In this document: piece after piece, positions 27,389 through 35,098 of the stretch
Position numbering within the stretch: position 1 is the first letter of the stretch
How the letters are laid out: each line of letters starts with the position of its first letter
Origin: JALHNI01 sp044226365
GTDB lineage: Bacteria > Acidobacteriota > Terriglobia > Bryobacterales > Bryobacteraceae
Reading direction: 5' to 3'
NCBI GenBank assembly: GCA_044226365.1
Contig: JBGAHE010000010.1
Span: 35,437-99,436, forward strand
DNA length: 64,000 nucleotides
The notes under the pieces: generated by a model
Told to the model about the DNA's origin: nothing
The model's input: the letters and a program-made list of their open reading frames with translations, nothing else
Databases searched by the model: none
Made by a program: the position numbers and the translations under genes

Positions 27389-27584
27389 CCGCTGAGACGG
27401 ACGGCTGACGCGGGTCGGGGTGGCTTCTGCGCCTTCCTTTGTGTTGCGTGTGCCTTACCGAGCGGGTGCGGGGCAAGATGACCCGGGTGATGGCTTGGGG
27501 ATGGTGGTGGACGTGGACGAACCCGCAGCACGGGCGGCGTCGTGATTTGCCCGCGCCTCGCCTCGATCCCACCTACACAGGCAC
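27389..27584. other. Intergenic remnant after copy B
   Basis: No intact gene. It holds a shortened relative of the spacer after copy A: TTGTGTTGCGTGT and GGGGCAAGATGACCCG are shared, with a gap between. A frame reading MVVDVDEPAARAA may be the last trace of the nuclease-like fragment. No convincing terminator is seen. Confidence 0.35.
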
Positions 27585-28349
27585 CTAGCGGCCAAGAGCC
27601 TGAATGATGAGTTTGGCGGTCTCGCCGCCGGAGAAGTTCTGCTGGCCGGTGACGAGATTGCCGTCCCGGTAGGCGAAGCCGCGCCAGAGGCCGGCTTGGA
27701 GATAGTTGGCGCCGAGGCGGCGGAGTTCGTCTTCGATGCGCCAGGGCATCAGGTGCTTGCCTTGGGGGAGGATGCCATAGCTCCAGACGGCCTGGTCCGC
27801 AAAGTCTTCTTCGACGTTGGCAAAGCCGGTGACGGTTTTCCCCTTGGCGAGCAGTTCGCCATCGCGCAGGCGGGCATAGCGGAGGATGGCGACACCGTGA
27901 CACAGGGCGGCGGCGATCTTGCCGGCTTCGTAAAACTCAGCGAACTTCCGGTGCAGATCGGTGGCGGCGGTGAAGTTGAACATGGGTGCTTGGCCACCGG
28001 CGACGACGAGGGCGTCGAAACGGTCCAGGTGGAGTTGGCTGACGGGCTGAGTCTCGCTGACCAGGGCGGCGAGGCGGGGGGTGGAGATAAAGCCTAGGCT
28101 GATGAGGTCCCCGGCGGAGTAGCCACTAGGGTCGCGCGGGTCGCTCATGGCGTCGGCTTCGCAGGGGCCGCCGGCGGGGCTAAAGATCTCCACCTCATAG
28201 CCGGCTTCGACGAAGTGGTAGTAGGGGTGGGTGAGTTCGCTCCACCAGAAGCCGACCGGCCAGCCGGTGGTGCTGGAGACGGCGGGATTGGCGATGACAA
28301 TCGCGATGCGCTGCGGGCTTTGGCGGTTGACGGGATTGGTGTCTTTGAG
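27585..28349 (-). CDS. DJ-1/PfpI family (class I glutamine amidotransferase-like) protein, start codon unclear
   Basis: The family core is clear: IAIVIANPAVSSTTGWPVGF at the N-terminus, ALVVAGGQAPMF, then AALCHGVAIL with the nucleophilic Cys-His of the elbow, and LVTGQQNFSG at the end. The product resembles type 1 glutamine amidotransferase-like proteins (Hsp31/YhbO relatives) that act as chaperones, glyoxalases or deglycases. The frame is open back to the upstream gene's stop at 28389, but no ATG, GTG or TTG precedes the N-terminal core. A good AGGAG site (near 28350-28354) is followed by CTC AAA GAC. The first possible GTG (28193) would delete an essential strand. A damaged start or a base error is likely. 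Confidence 0.72.
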   Translation of the reverse strand, partial: LKDTNPVNRQSPQRIAIVIANPAVSSTTGWPVGFWWSELTHPYYHFVEAGYEVEIFSPAGGPCEADAMSDPRDPSGYSAGDLISLGFISTPRLAALVSETQPVSQLHLDRFDALVVAGGQAPMFNFTAATDLHRKFAEFYEAGKIAAALCHGVAILRYARLRDGELLAKGKTVTGFANVEEDFADQAVWSYGILPQGKHLMPWRIEDELRRLGANYLQAGLWRGFAYRDGNLVTGQQNFSGGETAKLIIQALGR

Positions 28350-28388
28350 GCTCCTGGTGGTTTCTATTGGGTCTGGATGGCGTAGGGC

Positions 28389-29020
28389 TTAGCGGCGCAA
28401 CAAGTGAAAGCCGATGTCGCGGCCGTAACCGTGGGCCATGGCGAGCGAGATCCATAGCAGGGCGAAGGGCTCGAGGAGCCGGGCTTGGGTGAGAGGTCCG
28501 GCGGGCAGGGGATCGAAGCCGAGCTCGGCGGCGAGGCCGTGAACGATCCGGTTGGAGGCCGGATGGTCGCCGCAGTAGAAGAGCGCCGCGCGACGGTTGT
28601 CGAATTCCGGATTCGCCATGATGTTGGCGCCGATGGTGTTGAACGCTTTGACGACGTGGGCGCCGGGCGCCCAGCCGGCGACGAGTTCGGCGCCGGAGGT
28701 GGACGTGCCGACCTCGAGTCCTTCAAGGCGCGGAAGCAAGGGGTTGGTGGCGTCGATCAGAAGTTTGCCGGCGAAGCTGCCGGCGGTTTCGAGCACGGCG
28801 CGGGTGGCGGACCAAGGGGTGGCCAGCAGGATGACGTCGCTGGCGGCGACGGCTTCGGCGGGGAGGTGGCGCGAGTAGTGGGGCCGGCTTGCTGAACGAG
28901 CGCCAGCATCTCCGGGGAGGCGGGGTGACGGGAGGAGAAAGCGATGGTGTGTCCGGCGGCGGCCCAGCGGGTGCCGAGGGTGCCGCCGACATTGCCGGAG
29001 CCAAGAATGCCAATCTTCAT
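28389..29020 (-). CDS. NADP-dependent oxidoreductase (F420-dependent NADP reductase-like), one frameshift
   Basis: About 210 residues. The first frame from ATG 29020 gives the Rossmann motif IGILGSGNVGGTLGTRW and AFSSRHPASPEML. At about 28880 a C-run one base short shifts the frame, after which VILLATPWSATRAVL, LIDATNPL, VVKAFNTIGANIM and LLEPFALLWISLAM continue to the stop. The order matches the coenzyme F420-dependent NADP reductase/NADP oxidoreductase (PF03807) family. It is divergent from tetR with a palindromic operator region in between, so it is the probable regulated target. It is followed by the PfpI gene. Confidence 0.8.
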
Positions 29021-29023
29021 AGT

Positions 29024-29048
29024 TACGATACTGTATCGTATCGATACG
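29024..29048. promoter_or_regulatory. Overlapping palindromic operator between tetR and its divergent target
   Basis: Positions 29024-29040 form an odd palindrome (TACGATAC-T-GTATCGTA) and 29037-29048 a second perfect one (CGTATCGATACG). Both fill the 38-bp gap between divergent starts at 29020 and 29059. TetR dimers bind operators of this kind. Placement over the minus-strand promoter spacer predicts repression of the oxidoreductase. Confidence 0.7.
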
Positions 29049-29057
29049 GATTGTCAA
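29030..29057 (-). promoter_or_regulatory. Sigma70-type promoter for the oxidoreductase-PfpI genes
   Basis: On the minus strand a perfect -35 TTGACA (29057-29052) and a -10 TACAGT (29035-29030) are separated by 16 bp. The spacer is the palindromic operator. Transcription would start close to the ATG at 29020, giving a very short leader. Confidence 0.55.
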
Positions 29058-29058
29058 G

Positions 29059-29970
29059 ATGAAGAAAATGGCTGTCGCAAAAGTTTCCGCCCGGGTGCCC
29101 GGTCGTCCGCGCGACCCCGAGACGGAGCAGCGCATTCTGGACGCGGCGTTGCGCATGTTGGCCGAGCAGGGGTACAGCCGGATGTCGTTGGACGCGGTAG
29201 CGGAGTCAGCCGGGGTGAGCAAGCCCACGATCTACCGGCGGTGGAGTTCCAAGGCGGACTTGGCGACGGCGGCGATCGAGACGATCCGGTTTGCCGAGCC
29301 GCCGGTGGCCGATGGGTCAACCGGGGAGCAGCTAACTGGGGTCCTCGAAAATTTTTGCCGGTCGTTGATGCGGCCCAACGGGATGTCTCTGCTGGGGACG
29401 GTGTTGGCGGAAGAGGCGCATACGCCCGAGCTGTTGGGGTGGTTCCGCCAGCGATTGGTGGCGCCAAGGCGGGCGATGCTGCGGGCAATTCTGGAGCGGG
29501 CCAGGGAGCGGCGCGAACTGCGGGCGGGCGTGGATCCGGATGTAGTGACGTCGATGCTGGTGGGTGCCTTCTACGCGCGCTATCTGGCTTCGTCGCGGGT
29601 GCCCCCTTCAGCCAACGCCGCCGCCCACGTCGCCAACGCCACCGCTCTGCTCCCCCCACGCCCAACTCAACCGCCGTTACGAAGCCCAACTCCACCGCCA
29701 ATACCTCCGCAACCTCGCCCTGCTCCGCGAACTCCAAGCCGAACGCCAACACCTCGACTCCACCCTCCCCGACCTCGACGAACCGGATCAGGACCAGCCG
29801 CCCTCGCCGCCTTCCGCACCCCCGGCTCCAACGTCAACGCCCGGCACCTCTGCGTCGCCTTCGTCCGCCCGCAACCAGCCGAACCGGGCCACCGAACCCG
29901 CCCCGGGCTCCCCAGGCGCGCTCGCCAGTCCGCCCAAAAAGCCGCGCGCCGCCTGAAACGACTTCGATGA
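29059..29970 (+). CDS. TetR-family transcriptional regulator, C-terminus apparently replaced
   Basis: The first about 180 residues are a normal TetR protein: a basic arm (GRPRDPETEQRILDAAL), the HTH (MSLDAVAESAGVSKPTIYRRW) and a ligand domain ending in DVVTSMLVGAFYARYLAS. After codon 181 (about 29601) homology ends, base composition flips, and the frame continues for about 120 codons of proline/threonine-rich sequence. Normal TetR proteins stop about 20 residues later. The likely role is repression of the divergent oxidoreductase and itself through the adjacent palindromes. With the tail as read, dimerisation could still occur because most of the core is present. A rearrangement or assembly joint at 29601 explains the tail best. 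Confidence 0.75.
   Translation: MKKMAVAKVSARVPGRPRDPETEQRILDAALRMLAEQGYSRMSLDAVAESAGVSKPTIYRRWSSKADLATAAIETIRFAEPPVADGSTGEQLTGVLENFCRSLMRPNGMSLLGTVLAEEAHTPELLGWFRQRLVAPRRAMLRAILERARERRELRAGVDPDVVTSMLVGAFYARYLASSRVPPSANAAAHVANATALLPPRPTQPPLRSPTPPPIPPQPRPAPRTPSRTPTPRLHPPRPRRTGSGPAALAAFRTPGSNVNARHLCVAFVRPQPAEPGHRTRPGLPRRARQSAQKAARRLKRLR
29605..29956 (+). pseudogene. 3' fragment of a repeated Acidobacteria-type hypothetical protein
   Basis: In the frame one base off TetR the product reads LNRRYEAQLHRQYLRNLALL and LRELQAERQHLD, then a Pro/Ser-rich tail ending PPKKPRAA. I recall the LxRYExxLHRQ...L..LQ.ER pattern as the C-terminal part of a family present in many copies in Solibacter-like genomes, whose N-terminus is missing here. 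That identity is from memory. Codon use is strongly C-ending, unlike the TetR gene it abuts. Confidence 0.45.
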
Positions 29971-30233
29971 GCCTCTTCAAACATTACGAGCAGCCCTGCT
30001 CCGTCGCCCTCGTGCGCCCGGATCCGTTCCTGGAGCCACTTGCCCTCGCGCAGCGCCTCGTCATCACCGCCTGCCCGACACCGACTAACGACGCAATCCC
30101 CGTACCCAACCATCACGCCGGCCGCACCTGTATCCAACTCCCCGCCGTCCAATGGCCCCCGACCAAGTCCGTCGAAGCGCACTGCGGTTGGCGCAACCCC
30201 CATCTGATCGACCCCGCCTTAAAAAAGAAATAA
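29967..30233 (+). CDS. Small hypothetical protein
   Basis: A possible 88-codon gene starting MSLFKHYEQPCSVALVRP and ending in a lysine-rich tail just before an A-rich stretch. It overlaps the end of the TetR frame. It has no signal peptide or recognised motif. Base composition is C-rich like the region to its right. It may be coding or merely continuation of the fragment next to it. Confidence 0.3.
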   Translation: MSLFKHYEQPCSVALVRPDPFLEPLALAQRLVITACPTPTNDAIPVPNHHAGRTCIQLPAVQWPPTKSVEAHCGWRNPHLIDPALKKK

Positions 30234-30562
30234 AATGAAAACAAACCCGGCGATCTCGCTCAAACAAACGAATGCGCTTCTCAGGTTCCGGGGGAACCCA
30301 ACCTTCTCGATCACGAACGCGTTCCGCGAGTCGGCACGCTATCGCCTTATGAATCCGTCCGCCCGCGCAGAATCCGTCCTTGTTCGCACGCGCGGTAGTT
30401 CAGATGCAACGCCGTTCTGCCGCCAAGCCGGGTCTTTGAAAACAGAAAGTTAGTAGTGCCTCCGGCCCCGTCCGCGTTGGCCAGTGACGCCGAGTTCGGA
30501 AAAATGTTGGCCGAGGTCTTCGATTGTGCGGTGATTTGAAGGGTAGGGAAGACGGGAGAGGA
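30234..30562. other. Intergenic stretch, no supported gene
   Basis: About 330 bp of lower GC than its surroundings. A 72-codon frame from 30235 has no recognisable feature and no clear ribosome site. I see no repeat, terminator or RNA signature. Confidence 0.4.
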
Positions 30563-30651
30563 TGGTGGCGAAGGTGGGGGTCGAACCCACACGCACAGTG
30601 AAGTACGGCAGATTTTGAGTCTGCTGCGTCTGCCAGTTCCGCCACTTCGCC
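30563..30651 (-). tRNA. tRNA-Leu, anticodon CAA
   Basis: The acceptor arm GGCGAAG pairs with CTTCGCC, the discriminator is A, and CCA is encoded. The anticodon loop CTCAAAA inside the stem GCAGA/TCTGC gives anticodon CAA (reads UUG). A long variable arm (class II) and the T-loop GGTTCGACCC are present. Total length is 89 nt. Confidence 0.95.
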
Positions 30652-30679
30652 ACGGGTGCTGACGCTTGCTAGTTTAGCA

Positions 30680-31918
30680 TTAAAGCTTCCACGGTTTGCG
30701 ATATTTGCGGGTCACCAATTTGTTGGCCTTCGAGTTGCCCACGATCTGTTCGCGCTCGTCGTCCCACACAATCCTCTCGCCTGTCCGATACGCGATATTG
30801 CCCAGCAATCCGCCCTTGGTCAGCCGATGCCCGTACTCCACATCGCACGTGGTCAGCTTGCGCGATTTCACCGAATCGAGGAACTCGCGCAAGTGACCCG
30901 GGGAATCCGCAATCGACTTCGCCGGTCGCGGGAAATCGGTCACTTCCTTCCCCTTCACAAAGAACTTGTGCGACCCATAGTCCACAAACAACGACCCCTG
31001 GCTGCCCTGAAACACGCACCCGATGCCTCGGTCTTCAAACCCCGCCGGCGCCATCGGACAAAGCGTCCACGCCAGATTAAAGCCCGGATACTCGTACACC
31101 AGATCCATGAAGTTCGGCGTCTCGGCATTGTCGTCCGTCAATTCCCGCCGCCCCGTCGCCACCACGCTCTTCGGCGCCTTCAGATCCAGCGCCCAATACG
31201 CCACGTCCGTAATGTGGCACCAGAAGTCGATGAACATTCCGCCCGAATAGTCCCAGAAGTAGCGGTAGTTGAAGTGGCTCCGGTTCTTGTTATACGCCCG
31301 TCTGGGCGCCGGACCCAGCCATGTCTCATAATCGAATCCCGCCGGCGGCGCCGAGTCGGGCGGCGTCCCCAATCCCCTCGCCTCGGACGTTTTCCACACG
31401 CTCACATGCTGCACCTTACCCACCAGCCCGCTCTGGATCAGTTCCACCGCCCGCCGGTAATTCGGCAGGTCGTTGTGAATGTGGTTGCCCATCTGCGTCA
31501 CCCGCTGGTACCGCCGCGCCGCCTTCACCATCGCCCGCCCCTCGCCGATCGAGTAGCTCAACGGCTTCTCCACGAAAACGTCTTTCCCCGCCTGGCAAGC
31601 CTGCACCATGGGCAACGCATGCCAATGATCCGGCGTCGCGATGCAAACGGCATCGATCTCCTTCGATTCCAGCAGCTTGCGAAAATCCGCATACGTCGCC
31701 GGCTTCGTCTGGCGCGCGTCCTCCACCACCTTCCCGGCCTGCGCCAGATGGCTCTCATCCAAATCGCAGAGCGCCACGACATTCACGTCGGGGTGACGCA
31801 GGAATCCCTTCAATCGGCCGGTCCCCATTCCCCCTAACCCGATGAATCCCATATTGATCCGGTCACTGGGCGCGGCCAAGGCGGCCGCATTGGCGGCAAG
31901 AAACGTACGGCGAGTCAC
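30680..31918 (-). CDS. Gfo/Idh/MocA-family oxidoreductase with Tat-like signal
   Basis: 412 residues. An N-terminal Tat-like signal (MTRRTFLAANAAALAAP) precedes a Rossmann domain (MGFIGLGGMGTGRLKGFL, VALCDLDESHL, CIATPDHWHALPM) and the invariant EKPLSYS motif, whose lysine is catalytic in the family. The C-terminal alpha/beta domain carries HITDVAYWALDL. Members oxidise or reduce sugar hydroxyls with NAD(P); in Planctomycetes and Acidobacteria many are exported and sit in glycan-catabolism loci. Here its neighbours are a tRNA and a protease pair, so there is no operon evidence for substrate. The cofactor probably comes bound via Tat folding. Confidence 0.9.
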   Translation of the reverse strand: MTRRTFLAANAAALAAPSDRINMGFIGLGGMGTGRLKGFLRHPDVNVVALCDLDESHLAQAGKVVEDARQTKPATYADFRKLLESKEIDAVCIATPDHWHALPMVQACQAGKDVFVEKPLSYSIGEGRAMVKAARRYQRVTQMGNHIHNDLPNYRRAVELIQSGLVGKVQHVSVWKTSEARGLGTPPDSAPPAGFDYETWLGPAPRRAYNKNRSHFNYRYFWDYSGGMFIDFWCHITDVAYWALDLKAPKSVVATGRRELTDDNAETPNFMDLVYEYPGFNLAWTLCPMAPAGFEDRGIGCVFQGSQGSLFVDYGSHKFFVKGKEVTDFPRPAKSIADSPGHLREFLDSVKSRKLTTCDVEYGHRLTKGGLLGNIAYRTGERIVWDDEREQIVGNSKANKLVTRKYRKPWKL

Positions 31919-32072
31919 CAGAACATCCTACCAACAGCTGTTTACCAATTCGTCCCGCCCGGTGTGGCACGCTGTGTCCACCTGCTACAATCCCCCCCGT
32001 TTCCCATGGCTAACCCTCTTGTTTTCAGCGTGGATAAATGGCACACTGGCTGCACCACGAAGGTCCGGCAGC

Positions 32073-32615
32073 ATGACCCGGTTCGCGACTTTCATTTTCC
32101 TGTGCACGACTCTGGTGCGCGTTTGTCCGGCCACCACGCTTGAATTGCTGGGGTTCGACAATCTCATTGACAAGTCGACGCAAGTCGTCCGCGGCCGTGT
32201 CGTGAAATGCGACGGACTCTCCCGCGGGGCCATGATCTACACCCAGTGCACGGTCATCGTTTCGGAAATCCTCAAAGGCGCGCCCGCCTCCGAAGTCCGC
32301 TTCGCCGTTCCCGGCGGCAAAGTTGGGAACATCCGCCAGACCATCGCCGGCGCCCCCGAATTCAACGAAGGCAGCGAGTACGTTCTTTTCCTGTGGACCG
32401 GCTCCTCGAACTTCACCCAAGTCATCGGACTCTCTCAGGGCAAGTTCACCGTCAGTAGCTCCGGCGCCCAGCAGACCGCCGTTCGTGAAGCCATCAGCGA
32501 CGTCACTATGCTCGACGGCATGGGGCAGCCCGTGCAGGACTCCGGCGTTCGCATGACCCTCAACGTCCTCCGTCAACGGGTCGCCAATCGTCAAGGCCGG
32601 AGCGTGTCGAAGTGA
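32073..32615 (+). CDS. Exported protein of unknown function upstream of the matrixin gene
   Basis: 180 residues with a signal peptide (MTRFATFIFLCTTLVRVCPA). The mature part begins LELLGFDNLIDKSTQVVRGR and contains GGKVGNIRQTIAGAPEFNEG and YVLFLWTGSSNFTQVIGLSQG, a beta-rich domain that I have seen in Acidobacteria paired with secreted proteases but cannot name. Its stop overlaps the GTG start of the metalloprotease (32612), so the two are co-translated. A propeptide, inhibitor or chaperone role for the protease is an inference from this coupling only. Confidence 0.7.
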   Translation: MTRFATFIFLCTTLVRVCPATTLELLGFDNLIDKSTQVVRGRVVKCDGLSRGAMIYTQCTVIVSEILKGAPASEVRFAVPGGKVGNIRQTIAGAPEFNEGSEYVLFLWTGSSNFTQVIGLSQGKFTVSSSGAQQTAVREAISDVTMLDGMGQPVQDSGVRMTLNVLRQRVANRQGRSVSK

Positions 32616-35095
32616 AGAAGACCTTCGCTATCCTCCTCGCTCTCGCCACTCTGGCCTCCGCGCATTACCCTTTCGTCGTCTACAACACCCGCGGCGGCAG
32701 CTTCACCCCCATCCCTCGCAAGTTCGACCTCAACGCCCTCCCCGGCCGTACGGTTCAGTTCTTCATCTCCGACGCCGTCCCCCAACTCCTGAACGGCGAC
32801 ACCCTCACCTCTCTTCATAGCGAGATCCGCCTGGCTGCCAAGGTCTGGAACGACGTCGACACCTCGGACCTCCGCATCGCTTTTGGCGGCATCCGCACTG
32901 CCAACACGCCCCCTTCGGCTGCCCCCTCGATCGAAGTCACCTTCGACGACCTCCCGCCCGGAACGCTCGCCTATGGCGGCCCGCGGTTCCTAGATGATGG
33001 CGGCTCCGCCTCTACCCAGTCCTTCGTCCCGATTCTTCGTTCCGTCGTCGCGCTGCCGATCAACTTCGCGAACGTCACCAGTTCGCCGTGCCCTTGCCCG
33101 TCCTACAGCGAAGGCTTCTTCGGCACGCTGGTGCACGAGTTCGGTCACACGCTGGGCCTGCAGCACAGCATGACCTCGGGCGCCATGTCCACGTCGCTCA
33201 CCCGGGGCACCACCAAAGCCCGCCCGCTCGCTGCCGACGACGTCGCCGGCATCTCCACCCTCTATCCCACGCGCGCCTTCCAGGCCAACTTCGGTAGCAT
33301 CACCGGCCGCGTGACCGCGCAGGGCGCTGGCGTCGCCTACGCCTCGGTCGTCGCGATGTCGCCCGCCGGCGCCGCCGTCAGCACCGTCGCCAACCCCGAC
33401 GGCACCTATCGCATCGACGGCATCCCGCCCGGCCAGTATCTGGTGTACACCCAGCCGCTCCCGCCGCCCCAGGGCAACGAAGCCTTCCCCGGCGGCATGA
33501 TCCCCGCCCAGGACGCCGACCGCCGCAACATCGATTTCGGCGGCTACTACGACACGCAGTTCTACCCCAATACCCGCGACTTCAACTTCGCCGCTCCGGT
33601 CGCCGTGCGCGCCGCCGCCACCCTCGATAACATCAACTTCGCCGTCAACCGCCGCAATTCGATCACCTTGCACAGTCTGCAGACTTACAGCTTCCCCGGT
33701 CAGGTCCCGGTGCAGCCCGGCTTCGTCAACACCAACGGCGGACGCAACTTCATCCTCGCCTACGGACCCGCCCTCACCGTCAACAACCAGTTGGCCCCCG
33801 GTCTTCAGGTCCGCGCCGTCGGCGGCGCCGCTAACGTCGCGAACGCCAAGCCCTACTCGCTCGATGGCCGCTTCGTCCAGCTCGACCTCGCCTTCAACCC
33901 CTTCGCCAACGAAGGCGCCAATCACCTCGTCTTCCAGAACGCGAGCGAAGTCTACGTCCAACCCTCCGCTTTCTGGCTGGTCACCAAGCAGCCGCCGCAG
34001 ATCACCGGCGTCACCACCCAGCTCGATAACGGCACGCGCCTTCTCGCCGTCACCGGCACCAACCTCTCCATCGAAACCCGGATCGTCGTGGACGGCGTCC
34101 CCGCCGTCTTCCGCTCCTATGACGACGCCTCCCAACGCCTCACCGTCTATGCCCCCTCGGCCCCCAATGGTCACCGCGCCGCCGTCGTGGCCCTGAATCC
34201 TGACGGTCAAAGCTCGCTCTTCCTCACCGGCAACAATCCGCTCTTCGCCAATCTCGAGGGTTCGGACGTCTCGCTCTCGTCCGCTTCCACCGGCCTCACC
34301 GCCGGCACCGATGCGATGGTCGAGATCATCGGTGCCAATAGCAACTTCATTGATGGCCAGGTCACCGCCGGCTTCGCCTCGAGCGACATCGTCGTGCGCC
34401 GCCTCTGGGTCACCGCTCCCAACCGTCTGCTGATGAACGTGACGGTCGCCGCTGGCGCCAATCCCGGCTTCACGAACCTCACCGTCGTCTCTGGCCTCCT
34501 CCAACTGCCGGCCATTCCGTTCAGCGTCTCCGGCGCCAATCCCCGCCAGTTGAGCCTCGCTCCGGCCAATGCCGTGTCCGGCGGCCAGGCCACCATCACC
34601 CTGAACGGTCCCGCTGTCTCCGGCGCGATTACCGTCACCCTCAATGATCGGCCGGTGACCGGCGCCGTCTTAAACGGCAACCAGCTCACCTTTGCCGTCC
34701 CCGCCGGATTATCCCCGGGCCCCCTGCCGCTCAAGATCGCGGTCGGCTCCGACGTCTCCCTGCCCATCGTCTTCGTCGTTGACCCGCCCCCGCCGCAGAT
34801 CGTCTCGGCGACCGCTCAACTCGGCGCGAACATTGACGCCAGCCGTCCCGCGCGTCCCGGTGAAACCATCTTCCTCACCGTCTCTGGCCTTGGCGACAAC
34901 GTCAGCGCCAACCGCCTCACCATCACCGTCGCCGGTGTCGACCACACGCCTCAGCAGGTGATCGCCCAAAACGGCGTCCATCTGGTGACCTTCACCATCT
35001 CGCCCACCATCTCGAACGGCGTCGCCAACACCGTCATCTCCATTGACGGCCGCACGTCCGCCCCGTTCTCGCTGATCATCCGCGGCCTCCTGTAG
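32612..35095 (+). CDS. Secreted matrixin-like zinc metalloprotease with carboxypeptidase-regulatory-like and IPT/TIG-type domains
   Basis: 827 residues. A signal peptide (MKKTFAILLALATLASA) is followed by a matrixin-type peptidase with the zinc site HEFGHTLGLQH at 175-185 (three His ligands, catalytic Glu176) and a downstream SGAMSTSL turn where matrixins usually have the Met-turn. Then comes a carboxypeptidase regulatory-like beta sandwich (SITGRVTAQGAGVAYASV to GIPPGQYLVY), and repeated IPT/TIG-like Ig folds in the C-terminal 400 residues (ITGVTTQLDNGTRLLAVTGTN, PQIVSATAQLG). It is extracellular and probably processes surface or environmental protein. It starts with GTG, coupled to the upstream gene. 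Third positions are strongly C-ending. Confidence 0.85.
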   Translation: MKKTFAILLALATLASAHYPFVVYNTRGGSFTPIPRKFDLNALPGRTVQFFISDAVPQLLNGDTLTSLHSEIRLAAKVWNDVDTSDLRIAFGGIRTANTPPSAAPSIEVTFDDLPPGTLAYGGPRFLDDGGSASTQSFVPILRSVVALPINFANVTSSPCPCPSYSEGFFGTLVHEFGHTLGLQHSMTSGAMSTSLTRGTTKARPLAADDVAGISTLYPTRAFQANFGSITGRVTAQGAGVAYASVVAMSPAGAAVSTVANPDGTYRIDGIPPGQYLVYTQPLPPPQGNEAFPGGMIPAQDADRRNIDFGGYYDTQFYPNTRDFNFAAPVAVRAAATLDNINFAVNRRNSITLHSLQTYSFPGQVPVQPGFVNTNGGRNFILAYGPALTVNNQLAPGLQVRAVGGAANVANAKPYSLDGRFVQLDLAFNPFANEGANHLVFQNASEVYVQPSAFWLVTKQPPQITGVTTQLDNGTRLLAVTGTNLSIETRIVVDGVPAVFRSYDDASQRLTVYAPSAPNGHRAAVVALNPDGQSSLFLTGNNPLFANLEGSDVSLSSASTGLTAGTDAMVEIIGANSNFIDGQVTAGFASSDIVVRRLWVTAPNRLLMNVTVAAGANPGFTNLTVVSGLLQLPAIPFSVSGANPRQLSLAPANAVSGGQATITLNGPAVSGAITVTLNDRPVTGAVLNGNQLTFAVPAGLSPGPLPLKIAVGSDVSLPIVFVVDPPPPQIVSATAQLGANIDASRPARPGETIFLTVSGLGDNVSANRLTITVAGVDHTPQQVIAQNGVHLVTFTISPTISNGVANTVISIDGRTSAPFSLIIRGLL

Positions 35096-35098
35096 CCG

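Larger units (their letters stand above)
21248..27530. repeat. Tandem duplication, copy B
   Basis: Second copy of the 6.5-kb unit, starting abruptly inside sua5 at 21248 and collinear with copy A through all eight genes. All plus-strand genes are open here. The exact right end is unclear: similarity continues weakly through the noncoding tail (GGGGCAAGATGACCCG is shared at about 20988 and 27470), then fades before the PfpI gene. Confidence 0.88.

Noticed and set aside
32990..34504. A 504-codon minus-strand open frame
   Set aside because: Antisense to the matrixin-like protease; glycine/valine/glutamate-rich shadow with no recognisable domain.
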